From positions 1 through 10,793 of the forward strand of contig JAFADH010000255.1 in the NCBI GenBank assembly GCA_023424995.1: a stretch of 10,793 nt of DNA, given 5' to 3'. The DNA comes from Bacillota bacterium (lineage in GTDB: Bacteria > Bacillota > Clostridia > Lachnospirales > Lachnospiraceae). The notes beneath the pieces are model-generated. The model made no database searches, was not told where the DNA came from, and saw nothing but the letters and a program-made list of their open reading frames with translations. The translations under genes and the position numbers were made by a program. Shown piece after piece: positions 1 through 6,654 of this stretch (position 1 is the stretch's first letter; every line of letters begins with the position of its first letter).

Positions 1-29
1 CCTTATAGTCAGCATTTTTTATTATCTCA

Positions 30-177
30 TACTAACATCCATGCCCTTTGGGCATAAACCGTGAAGAATAGCCGCTTTTTCTATTCTTCCAATGGCCCGT
101 ATGTTCTATGCGGGACTATTCACACTAGCGTCCATGCGTACGACTTACTCGCATGCCTAAATCCAACTTGTGAATTA
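30..177. repeat. cluster of five stem-loops; possible IS200/IS605-type element end or structured RNA
   Basis: No convincing gene is present in the first 182 bases. Instead there are five nested or tandem inverted repeats. ATGCCC/GGGCAT (41-46/50-55) has a 3-base loop. GAAGAATAG/CTATTCTTC (63-71/81-89) is a perfect 9 bp. CCCGTAT/ATGCGGG (96-102/108-114) has one non-Watson-Crick position, which is G-U if transcribed on the plus strand. CATGCG/CGCATG (133-138/150-155) is perfect, and it lies inside an outer 7-bp stem ATTCACA/TGTGAAT (118-124/169-175). No stem is followed by a U-run on either strand, so these are not ordinary terminators. Subterminal hairpin arrays of this kind occur at the ends of IS200/IS605 elements, where they also form the TnpB-associated omega RNA. 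That link is inferred from shape only; no transposase is in the window. Confidence 0.4.
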
Positions 178-182
178 TGCTT

Positions 183-2264
183 TTATTTTACACCATATAC
201 CTGGTTCACATAATCAAGCATCGGTTGGATGTGCTCTGCTCTTAGATTCAGGAAATCCTTAATACAGCGGTAACTTGCGTAACCTCCGTTAATACTGTTA
301 TCCACACTGCCTGCCCCGGGGTATCTTGCAAAGAACTGGTCAAACAGGGGACTGTAGATTGCCTTGAAGGTATCAAGTGCCGCAAGCGCCGTATCCCTCT
401 TAAAGTTGCTGTCACTTAATGCCAATAACGACTCTGCAAAATCCTTGCGGAAGCTTTCGTTGGTCATCAGATACGCATAGATCAGAACAGCCGGGTTCGT
501 CGTGCTCATGTCCAGAAGTCCATACGGTTTATAATTATCCTCCTTGATGGTATTCGAATAAGCATCACTTGCTCCGCTTACCCCGCCGAATTCCACGTCA
601 TAGAAGCAAAACCGCCATCTTCCGTCCGCATAAGGATTGCTGTCATCAACCTTCACTGTCCTCCAGAGGGACCAGTTCTTCCCCGGCCAGTCCCATTTAT
701 TATTGATCCATATCTGAACAGCATAATAATCCCTGGCTGACCGGATATCCACCAGCCCGGCAAATGCCTCGTAGTCCTCTGCCTCCGTCAAATCCTCATG
801 GGTATTAAAAAATGTTATAAGCTCTTTAAAATAATAGTCTTCCTCCATCACTCCTTCCGGGAAATTGCCCAGATCCAGCTTATACCCGATTTCATATTTT
901 TCCGCATCACCTTTATACAGAACCACATCATCCTTATTCACGCCATGGGCATATTCAAAATATTCCTCGGAATAGTCCTCCTGCAGTACATATAATCCCC
1001 AGTACTCCCCATTGATATAGACGATGCAGGGTCTTGAGGTCAGGGTATCGCAGGCTTTATCCCCGATTAAGGACTGCCAGTAGGTATCACTGAATTTGGT
1101 TGTAAATGCACAATTTCCCCCGTTACGAAGCATCAGTGTCTTGAATTTATCAATTGTCGCACCTGTATCATCCTTTAAAGCTTCCCCGAATATGGGATAC
1201 TCAAAATTCTTCTCCCCGTATTCCTTCCGTGCAAAGAGACGGAAGCCCTTCTGCAGATCCGATCTGGAATAGTTGCCCTGGATCCGTATCCCGCAGTCCT
1301 GCTGCAGAGCCAGAGTTGTCCTGGTTCCATCGCTTTCAAAGAAATCCATATGTACCTTTCGTTCCCATTCTTTACCCCTTTGGGTATAATTCGCTTCCAA
1401 TTGTCTGGAGGTATCTGCCTTCAGCGGCTCTCCTGCCGTTAAGAACTCCTTAAGAGCATTATCATATACCTCACCCTTTATATAGATTCCTTTCACAGGA
1501 TCGAACAGATCCTCATAATCTATACTAATGGATATGACAGCAAGATTGGTACCTGATGCCTCACAGCTTTCCTGAAGCCCTCGGATGTGATCTGTCATGC
1601 TTCCAATGAAATAAGTACCTGTCTCCGCCTTGGTATACAGACCTTTCCTATCAAGAGCCGCCGCTCTGATGACTGTACATTTATCCACTGCTTCTTTGGA
1701 CGGTGTGCTGTTAAGCGTACTGACGAAACCATCCCTTGCACTGTTAACCTTAACATTTGCGGCATCGAATAGAAAAGGATCTGCTGCGGATACATAATTC
1801 TCCTCTTTGCTGCGGTCTGCAACCTTAACAGGAGCGGTATATAATAACCTTGTCGAACTAGTCACAGGATTACTTCCGTCAGTAGTGTAATAGATATCTG
1901 CATCCCCGTCACAGGTTAATTCAAGAGTAAATTCTTCATCATATACTCCGCTTTCTTCCGATAATACTACTGATAATTTTGATTTTTCTGCTATTTCTGT
2001 TACCTCATCGTCCTTTGACGCACCTTTCGCATTATCAGATGCTGTCTCCTCTCCCTTTGCCGAATTAGGATCTGCTGTTCCCGTATTCACAGGCCCTGTT
2101 TCCTGTTCCTCCGCCGCTTTAAGACCTGCTGTTCCCGAATTTTCATCCGTTGTCTTCTGTCCTTTCATATTATCGTTAATATTATTGCATCCGCTTAACC
2201 CTATACTTGCAGCGATACAGCTGATGAGTACCAGTGCTGATAGTTTTCCCAGATATTTTTTCAT
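183..2264 (-). CDS. CotH kinase-family lipoprotein with chitobiase-like beta domain
   Basis: This is a secreted, lipid-anchored protein of 693 residues. The N-terminus is a lipoprotein signal peptide ending in the lipobox LSGC (Cys26). A low-complexity Ser/Thr/Glu/Lys-rich linker follows to about residue 95. Residues about 97-220 resemble the chitobiase/beta-hexosaminidase C-terminal beta domain (IYYTTDGSNP, then TVIRAAALD and the ETGTYFIG end), with an extra stretch of about 45 residues between the two halves. Residues about 240-690 match the CotH family: GIRIQGNYSR (325-334), the FKTLMLRNGGN strand, VYINGEYWGLYVLQED (415-430), NKWDWPGKNW (522-531, possible catalytic Asp525) and FCFYDVEFG (552-560, possible metal-binding Asp556). 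CotH proteins are atypical protein kinases first known from spore coat; the substrate here is unknown. The start at 2264 is preferred because GGAGGGAG lies 7 nt upstream. An in-frame ATG at 2297 has no Shine-Dalgarno site and would put 11 charged residues before the signal peptide. No clear terminator follows. Confidence 0.88.
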   Translation of the reverse strand: MKKYLGKLSALVLISCIAASIGLSGCNNINDNMKGQKTTDENSGTAGLKAAEEQETGPVNTGTADPNSAKGEETASDNAKGASKDDEVTEIAEKSKLSVVLSEESGVYDEEFTLELTCDGDADIYYTTDGSNPVTSSTRLLYTAPVKVADRSKEENYVSAADPFLFDAANVKVNSARDGFVSTLNSTPSKEAVDKCTVIRAAALDRKGLYTKAETGTYFIGSMTDHIRGLQESCEASGTNLAVISISIDYEDLFDPVKGIYIKGEVYDNALKEFLTAGEPLKADTSRQLEANYTQRGKEWERKVHMDFFESDGTRTTLALQQDCGIRIQGNYSRSDLQKGFRLFARKEYGEKNFEYPIFGEALKDDTGATIDKFKTLMLRNGGNCAFTTKFSDTYWQSLIGDKACDTLTSRPCIVYINGEYWGLYVLQEDYSEEYFEYAHGVNKDDVVLYKGDAEKYEIGYKLDLGNFPEGVMEEDYYFKELITFFNTHEDLTEAEDYEAFAGLVDIRSARDYYAVQIWINNKWDWPGKNWSLWRTVKVDDSNPYADGRWRFCFYDVEFGGVSGASDAYSNTIKEDNYKPYGLLDMSTTNPAVLIYAYLMTNESFRKDFAESLLALSDSNFKRDTALAALDTFKAIYSPLFDQFFARYPGAGSVDNSINGGYASYRCIKDFLNLRAEHIQPMLDYVNQVYGVK

Positions 2265-2271
2265 ACCTTTA

Positions 2272-2280
2272 TCTCCCTCC
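2272..2280 (-). promoter_or_regulatory. ribosome binding site deciding the CotH lipoprotein start
   Basis: On the minus strand this reads GGAGGGAGA, 7 nt before the ATG at 2264. It lies inside the longer reading frame that begins at 2297, which has no such site, so it argues for the shorter protein. Confidence 0.75.
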
Positions 2281-2358
2281 ACATCATATTTCTTCATAAA
2301 TATAACTTTGTTCCCATAATAATGTGGTTAGTATACAGGAATCCGCTTATAGGGAAAA

Positions 2359-2434
2359 CCTGCATTTCTAGCGATATAACATGTAAAAATTTATCTTTCA
2401 CATTCATTTCACAAAAATAATTGCAAAATGCAGG
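2359..2434. repeat. 9-bp inverted repeat in the divergent promoter region
   Basis: CCTGCATTT at 2359-2367 and its exact complement AAATGCAGG at 2426-2434 lie 58 bases apart between the divergent CotH and TSCPD genes. The right arm overlaps the last base of the -35 box and the spacer of the plus-strand promoter. The left arm sits upstream of a possible minus-strand -10 (TATACT, 2335-2330). The layout could suit paired half-sites of one regulator, but chance is possible in such AT-rich DNA. Confidence 0.35.
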
Positions 2435-2449
2435 CAGGTAAGCTACAAT
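2421..2449 (+). promoter_or_regulatory. sigma-A-type promoter for the TSCPD-murG operon
   Basis: TTGCAA (2421-2426) and TACAAT (2444-2449) are separated by exactly 17 bases. Transcription would begin near 2456, giving a leader of about 30 nt before the start at 2488. It is the only good promoter seen ahead of the two plus-strand genes. Confidence 0.65.
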
Positions 2450-2487
2450 GTATTCGATTGTAAGTAAGTATGAAAGAGGGAATTTTT

Positions 2488-2739
2488 ATGACATATAAGA
2501 CATCGGGAGTTTGCAGCAGGGAGATCGATTTTGAGATAGATGAGGCGACCGGCAAGGTTACCGCACTTCATTTTGACGGTGGATGCAATGGCAATCTTGG
2601 CGGTATTTCCCGCCTTGTGGTGGGAATGACCGTCGATGAGATCATTCAGAAGCTGGAGGGCATTCCCTGCGGCTTTCGGACAACCTCATGTCCGGACCAA
2701 TTGGCAACAGCCCTGAAACAATGGAGGTCGAAAGGTTGA
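2488..2739 (+). CDS. TSCPD domain-containing small protein (TIGR03905 type)
   Basis: This 83-residue protein has the TSCPD signature (Thr66-Asp70) near its C-terminus and the conserved HFDGGCNGN turn (28-36). It has four cysteines: Cys9, Cys33, Cys61 and Cys68. The same domain is found at the C-terminus of some B12-dependent ribonucleotide reductases. As a stand-alone protein its function is not established, and the cysteine pattern suggests metal binding or thiol chemistry (inference). There is no signal peptide or membrane segment, so it should be cytosolic. The start at 2488 is chosen because GAGGG lies 7 nt upstream; an ATG at 2470 in the same frame has no ribosome binding site and would itself contain the Shine-Dalgarno bases. 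murG begins 25 nt after the stop, so the two are probably co-transcribed. Confidence 0.88.
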   Translation: MTYKTSGVCSREIDFEIDEATGKVTALHFDGGCNGNLGGISRLVVGMTVDEIIQKLEGIPCGFRTTSCPDQLATALKQWRSKG

Positions 2740-2764
2740 AGGTTAAGCATAATGGAGGTATCGT

Positions 2765-3829
2765 ATGAAACGCATCGTATTAACCGGAGGCGGTACTGCC
2801 GGACATGTAACTCCGTGCATCGCCCTGTTACCAGAGCTAAAAAAGGCAGGTTTTGAGATACAGTATATCGGATCCTATAACGGAATTGAACGAAAGCTGA
2901 TTGAAGAATACCAGATACCATATCACGGCATATCCTCAGGAAAATTAAGAAGATATTTTGACCCTAAGAATTTCTCGGATCCTTTTAAGGTAATCAAGGG
3001 ATATCTGGAGGCTAAGAAGCTGCTGCGGCAGATCAAACCGGATATCGTATTCTCGAAAGGCGGTTTCGTAACCGTCCCAGTGGTATTGGCAGCAAAGAAG
3101 CATCATATACCGGTTATCATCCATGAATCCGATATGACGCCCGGCTTAGCCAATAAGCTGGCGCTTCCATCAGCGACCAGGGTCTGTGCGAATTTTCCGG
3201 AGACTGTGAAATACCTTCCTGAGAATAAGGCCGTACTTACCGGGACCCCAATCCGTAAGGAGCTTTTCTCCGGTAATAAGATCAAGGGCTTGGATTTCTG
3301 CGGTTTTACTGCCAATAAACCTGTAATCCTGATCATCGGGGGAAGCACCGGATCACGCAAGATTAATGAAATTGTTCGCGGCATGCTTCCGACCTTGCTT
3401 CGGGAGTATCAGGTTATTCATCTCTGTGGTAAAGATAACCTGGATGATCGTCTGTCAGATACAGCTGGATACGTACAGTATGAATATATCAAGGAAGAGC
3501 TGAGTGATCTGTTTGCAGCAGCTGACCTGGTGATTTCCAGAGCAGGAGCCAACGCCATCTGTGAGATACTTGCTCTCCGCAAGCCGAATATCCTGATTCC
3601 CCTCCCTGCTGCCTCCAGCAGAGGAGATCAGATTCTGAATGCAGAATCCTTTGAGCGTCAGGGTTATTCCTACCTGCTCAAAGAAGAAGATTTAAGCTTA
3701 TCCACCCTTCTTCAGGCAGTGAAAAACGTGATGGAGACAAAGCAGAATTATATAGACGCCATGAATCAAAGTGCATTAAATAATTCCATTGAGACAATTG
3801 TAAAACTAATCCGAGAAACCATACAGTGA
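2765..3829 (+). CDS. murG: UDP-GlcNAc:undecaprenyl-PP-MurNAc-pentapeptide GlcNAc transferase (MurG)
   Basis: MurG transfers GlcNAc from UDP-GlcNAc to lipid I to give lipid II, the last cytoplasmic-face step of peptidoglycan precursor synthesis. The 354-residue length fits the family. The N-terminal glycine-rich loop GGGTAGH is at 8-14. VFSKGGFVTVPV (95-106) and HESDMTPGLAN (120-130) are the conserved lipid-acceptor side motifs. The second Rossmann domain has GGSTGS (192-197) and the UDP-GlcNAc site SRAGA (258-262), Glu267, and DQILNA (288-293). The protein is a peripheral membrane GT-B fold with no true transmembrane segment. GGAGG lies 6 nt before the ATG. The gene is not next to mraY, murD or ftsW, so it stands outside the usual division and cell wall cluster. 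The sequence is of the clostridial type that serves as the main MurG there, which makes an essential role likely (inference). Confidence 0.93.
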   Translation: MKRIVLTGGGTAGHVTPCIALLPELKKAGFEIQYIGSYNGIERKLIEEYQIPYHGISSGKLRRYFDPKNFSDPFKVIKGYLEAKKLLRQIKPDIVFSKGGFVTVPVVLAAKKHHIPVIIHESDMTPGLANKLALPSATRVCANFPETVKYLPENKAVLTGTPIRKELFSGNKIKGLDFCGFTANKPVILIIGGSTGSRKINEIVRGMLPTLLREYQVIHLCGKDNLDDRLSDTAGYVQYEYIKEELSDLFAAADLVISRAGANAICEILALRKPNILIPLPAASSRGDQILNAESFERQGYSYLLKEEDLSLSTLLQAVKNVMETKQNYIDAMNQSALNNSIETIVKLIRETIQ

Positions 3830-3955
3830 TAGCCTCCGGTACGTCTTCTATGTATATGTAATGTCATCTGCTTCAATTGCGTCTTCGGCGTACATATGCA
3901 TCACTGTCCGGATATTTTAAGTATGTTACACTAATATTGAGTAAAGCAAGATAAA

Positions 3956-3991
3956 ATTCCGAGGTTTACAAAGTATACATTCCGAGGTTTA
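3956..3991. repeat. two direct copies of ATTCCGAGGTTTA
   Basis: The 13-mer ATTCCGAGGTTTA occurs at 3956-3968 and again at 3979-3991, a period of 23 bases. A weaker repeated pair lies upstream (near 3840-3858 and 3878-3898, both with the core CGTCTTC followed by a GTA(C)ATATG-like end). The rest of the 277-bp gap between murG and the HIT gene contains nothing coding that I can support. Confidence 0.5.
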
Positions 3992-4036
3992 TGTGTATCC
4001 AACAGATGCCAGCCATATCATCTCCACTGATGATAT

Positions 4037-4089
4037 AAGTGCAACCCAGCCATCTTTCCTTTGGAAGGATAATCTCTGCGGTTGCACTT
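4037..4089. terminator. long stem-loop, probable bidirectional terminator between murG and HIT genes
   Basis: AAGTGCAACC (4037-4046) pairs perfectly with GGTTGCACTT (4080-4089), and an inner stem TCCTT/AAGGA (4057-4061/4065-4069) closes the apex. It lies between two genes that converge, 208 bases after murG and 18 bases after the HIT stop. The T-tract is short on the plus side (CTTTATTGTAT) and AT-rich on the minus side, so termination strength is uncertain. Confidence 0.55.
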
Positions 4090-4106
4090 TATTGTATACG
4101 CTCCGT

Positions 4107-4520
4107 CTATAATTTTGCTCTCAGTGCGGCTGCCAGGGCAGTCATCTCCCCTTCGGTGTATTTTACCGGAATCCAGGGAATCTTCACGGAATCATTTTCA
4201 TATCTCGGTATTAAATGCATGTGGTAATGAGATACGGTCTGTCCGGCCGCTTCCCCATTATTCTGGAGCAGGTTGATCCCGTCACAGCCCAGCTCCGCCT
4301 TTAAAGCGACAGCCAGCTTACGGGCTGTGACAAGTCCCTTTGCAGCAGACGCATCATCCAGCTCCAGCAGATTCACACAGTGTCTCTTGGACAGGATCAC
4401 CATATGCCCCTTCGCTGCCGGTGCGATATCCATAATGGCTTTAAAATCCTCATCCTCATACACCGTAGCCGAAGGCAGCTCTCCGGCGATTATTTTACAG
4501 AAGATACAATTATTATCCAT
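4107..4520 (-). CDS. HIT family nucleotide-binding protein (Hint/Hit type)
   Basis: This 137-residue cytosolic protein carries the histidine triad HYHMH (His98, His100, His102) followed by LIPRY, the catalytic signature of nucleoside phosphoramidate and AMP-lysine hydrolases. The N-terminus CIFCKIIAGE (5-14) has the Cys5/Cys8 pair which, with His47 and His98, forms the structural zinc site known in Bacillus-type Hit proteins. The length is typical. The in-cell substrate of bacterial HIT proteins is mostly unclear. The start at 4520 is preferred, with GGAGG 5 nt upstream; the earlier in-frame ATG at 4532 would overlap that site. The gene stands alone between murG (convergent) and a histidine kinase (divergent). 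Confidence 0.93.
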   Translation of the reverse strand: MDNNCIFCKIIAGELPSATVYEDEDFKAIMDIAPAAKGHMVILSKRHCVNLLELDDASAAKGLVTARKLAVALKAELGCDGINLLQNNGEAAGQTVSHYHMHLIPRYENDSVKIPWIPVKYTEGEMTALAAALRAKL

Positions 4521-4561
4521 ATAAACCTCCATTCTTACTAAAACCTGTGAATTTAAGTGAC

Positions 4562-4590
4562 ATTATAAGCTTGCCGTGTAAGAACCGTGA
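4562..4590 (-). promoter_or_regulatory. possible promoter of the HIT gene
   Basis: A consensus -10 TATAAT is read on the minus strand at 4567-4562, 42 nt from the HIT start. The -35 region is poor at 17-nt spacing. A GTGTAA/TTACAC inverted repeat (4576-4581/4594-4599) surrounds the expected -35 position and could mark an operator. Confidence 0.35.
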
Positions 4591-4676
4591 TTTTTACACT
4601 TTATCTCTCTCATATACCGGCCTCTATATAATCAGATGCCGGAATTACATTGTCGATAGTTGGTACATTCTTATTA

Positions 4677-4705
4677 TTGTAAAATTTTCCATAATTTGAT
4701 ATTAT
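4677..4705 (+). promoter_or_regulatory. possible promoter of the histidine kinase gene
   Basis: TTGTAA (4677-4682) and TATTAT (4700-4705) are 17 bases apart. The resulting leader of about 90 nt contains a small stem CGGTA/TACCG (4755-4759/4767-4771). The surroundings are AT-rich, so a chance match is possible. Confidence 0.3.
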
Positions 4706-4800
4706 ACTTTTTGTAGCAGCTAAATCCATGGTAACAGGTTAAAACTCGGGAGACCGGTAATCTGTATACCGTGCATATTAGAATTTAGGGAGGCACCATC

Positions 4801-5553
4801 ATGTATTCAACCTTCAATAACGATACTCTTGCCTGTATGATTAAAGACACCCCGGAGCTTGAAGCCGTTATCAATACAATTCTGACTGATCATAAAAAAG
4901 CCACTTCCATGCTGGTCCATGAATTACGCAACCCCTTATCCCTATTAAAGGGTACCATACAGTATATAGAAACAAAGCATCCGGAAGCCAGAGAATATAA
5001 ATACTGGGATCAGATACAGGAGCTGCTTCATGATATGGAGCTGATTATGGCGGATGCTTCCTTGTTGAACACCTATAATCACATGAACAAAGAAGAAACC
5101 AATCTGATCGGTTTAATCGAGAATCTGATCAATAACTTTATGCCGCAGGCTTTCACCAAGGGAATTGATCTGTCCTATAGGGTATCCCCTGAGACAGCAC
5201 CGTATTATACCTCTTATTCCTGTGATGCGGTTAAGATGAAGCAGGTATTGACCAATCTGATCAAAAATGCTTTTGAGGCCACTTCTTCCGGCAATTACAT
5301 ACAAATCAGCCTGGGTTATATTCCGAAGCTCAACTCTTCCCCAGCTAAGCTGTCCATTGAAATCAGCAATAACGGACAACCGATCCCTCCGGATATTCTG
5401 GAAAGTATCTTTATCCCATTTGTGACTTATAAAAAGGGCGGTACCGGTGTCGGACTTGCTTTGGTAAAGAAAGTAGTCGATATGCATTATGGCAGTATCA
5501 GCGTGGAATCCGTCGAAGATCGGACTGCATTTACAATACAGCTTCCGTTATAA
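4801..5553 (+). CDS. soluble orphan sensor histidine kinase
   Basis: The 250-residue protein consists almost only of a kinase core. The H-box VHELRNPLSLLKG (39-51) holds the phospho-accepting His40. The N-box LTNLIKNAFEA (150-160) holds Asn156. The G1 region is SNNGQPIP (189-196), the F-box lies near FIPF (204-207), and the G2 box is GGTGVGLAL (213-221). The G1 position that is usually Asp is Asn190. Only about 30 residues precede the dimerisation helix, and there is no membrane segment, PAS, GAF or HAMP domain. It must therefore sense through a partner or the core itself. No response regulator is nearby. Orphan kinases in Clostridia often feed Spo0A, but nothing here shows that. AGGGAGG lies 7 nt before the ATG. 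The last 6 bases overlap the end of the convergent gene downstream. Confidence 0.88.
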   Translation: MYSTFNNDTLACMIKDTPELEAVINTILTDHKKATSMLVHELRNPLSLLKGTIQYIETKHPEAREYKYWDQIQELLHDMELIMADASLLNTYNHMNKEETNLIGLIENLINNFMPQAFTKGIDLSYRVSPETAPYYTSYSCDAVKMKQVLTNLIKNAFEATSSGNYIQISLGYIPKLNSSPAKLSIEISNNGQPIPPDILESIFIPFVTYKKGGTGVGLALVKKVVDMHYGSISVESVEDRTAFTIQLPL

Positions 5554-6546
5554 TATGTTAAACTGGAATACCTGATCGAAGGTTCGAAGCGTCTTAAAAT
5601 TTCCTTTTGCCGTCAATTCTCCTGACATAAATGCTCCCTGGAAGGTTATCCTTCCCAGCACCAGCTTGTTCATTACGGCACGCGTTGTTCGCGCGATGAC
5701 ATCCGCATCGGGTTTGTCCCCATAATAACACTTAAGACGTTTATTATTGATCTCAACCACAAGAGTCTTTTTATCATCGGATATATTAATCGCATAGGAT
5801 GCCGCAAAATCATCGATGGGATGGAAATTATCCTTCAGATTCTTAATAAACTCCTGTCCGCCTTCCCCGTCAGAGCTATCCAGCATCTCCTTAAAGAGCT
5901 GTGTCAGTTCTTCAATATCTTCCTTCTGCTTCTTCACATAAGTATCATCGGATACATAGACCGAAAGCTGCTCGCTCTCCTGGGGAGTGAGGACGATTGA
6001 GCTGCCTTTTAAGAGATTCTGCTTTATGGCTATGGTACTTGTGGGAAGCATCTTGGCCTTCTGGTGTATCTTACGGTAGAAGGCTTCCGCCTTCTTCTCG
6101 ATAAGAACGGCGTAGTCCGGATTTGTCTCAAATTCTACGTGATCCTCAATGTATGCACTGAGTCCGTTGCAGGGAATTCCCCCGAGCAGCTCCCATGCCT
6201 TGATCAGAGTCAGCTCCGCATCCCGTTCCCCGTAGGTTGTTGCCATGACAAGAGGAAACATGTATAATCTGCTTAGCTTGTCCTTATCTGCATAAAGCCA
6301 GCAGGCGTCCAGAAACTGCTGCATCAGGCCGCCGATCCCCATCCATTCCACAGTCGTGGCCAGAATTACGCCGTCTGCCTCCTTCAGAGTCTTAGGCAGC
6401 ATGGAGATCCCATTCTTCTCTTCGTACAGATTATATCTGGTTACGTGGACACGAAGCTCTTCAAGTACTTCCGTAAGCTTACCCATAACATAAAGCGTCG
6501 GATCCTCTATCAATCCCCTGCCTCCATAATAGATGTTAATTTTCAT
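5548..6546 (-). CDS. flavodoxin-like NAD(P)H:FMN oxidoreductase fused to an SCP2 domain
   Basis: This protein has 332 residues in two parts. Residues 1 to about 165 have a flavodoxin-like fold of the NADPH-dependent FMN reductase kind: beta strand MKINIYYGG, the phosphate-loop region GGRGLIEDPT (8-17), then ADGVILATTVEW (57-68) with the helix GGLMQQFLDACW (72-83). Residues about 228-332 look like a sterol carrier protein 2 (SCP2) lipid-binding domain, with GRITFQGAFMSGELTAKG (298-315) and an FxTLxxFDQVF ending. A charged helical linker lies between. No redox partner or substrate can be named. AGGAGG lies 10 nt before the ATG. The gene follows the rhomboid gene by 108 nt and may be the last member of that transcript or have its own promoter. 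Its stop codon TAA (5550-5548) lies inside the final codons of the opposing kinase gene, and no terminator is seen. Confidence 0.8.
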   Translation of the reverse strand: MKINIYYGGRGLIEDPTLYVMGKLTEVLEELRVHVTRYNLYEEKNGISMLPKTLKEADGVILATTVEWMGIGGLMQQFLDACWLYADKDKLSRLYMFPLVMATTYGERDAELTLIKAWELLGGIPCNGLSAYIEDHVEFETNPDYAVLIEKKAEAFYRKIHQKAKMLPTSTIAIKQNLLKGSSIVLTPQESEQLSVYVSDDTYVKKQKEDIEELTQLFKEMLDSSDGEGGQEFIKNLKDNFHPIDDFAASYAINISDDKKTLVVEINNKRLKCYYGDKPDADVIARTTRAVMNKLVLGRITFQGAFMSGELTAKGNFKTLRTFDQVFQFNIL

Positions 6547-6615
6547 GGAATATATTCCTCCTGCTGTTTTTCAATAGGCTTAATAATGCCTGCCAACTAT
6601 TCTCCCGGATTAACG

Positions 6616-6646
6616 GGCCGGTATCCGGATCACATTATAACCGGCC
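6616..6646. repeat. GC-rich stem-loop between rhomboid and flavodoxin-like genes
   Basis: GGCCGGT (6616-6622) pairs perfectly with ACCGGCC (6640-6646) around a 17-base loop. No T-run follows on the minus strand, so it is not a standard terminator. The minus-strand loop contains TATAAT (6639-6634), without a good -35 at normal spacing. It may stabilise or attenuate the transcript, or mark a promoter for the flavodoxin-like gene. Confidence 0.4.
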
Positions 6647-6654
6647 ATATTATA

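Noticed and set aside
30..177. CRISPR array, tRNA or known riboswitch
   Set aside because: The stems differ in sequence with no regular repeat-spacer period, no cloverleaf is formed, and I recognise no conserved riboswitch core.
1154..1453. 99-codon open frame on the plus strand inside the CotH gene
   Set aside because: It is proline- and serine-rich without a domain and is opposite a clearly conserved coding region.
2297..2330. A sporulation sigma factor promoter for the CotH gene
   Set aside because: The TATACTA-like -10 lacks a matching -35 at the right distance, so a sporulation link cannot be supported from the sequence.
3956..3991. CRISPR repeats
   Set aside because: There are only two 13-base copies separated by 10 bases, with no further units and no cas genes.
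4617..4642. CCGGC/GCCGG stem-loop upstream of the kinase as a terminator or riboswitch
   Set aside because: It is a 5-bp stem with a 16-base loop and no T-run, too weak to call.
5113..5487. 124-codon open frame on the minus strand
   Set aside because: It is antisense to the conserved ATPase part of the histidine kinase and its translation resembles no family.
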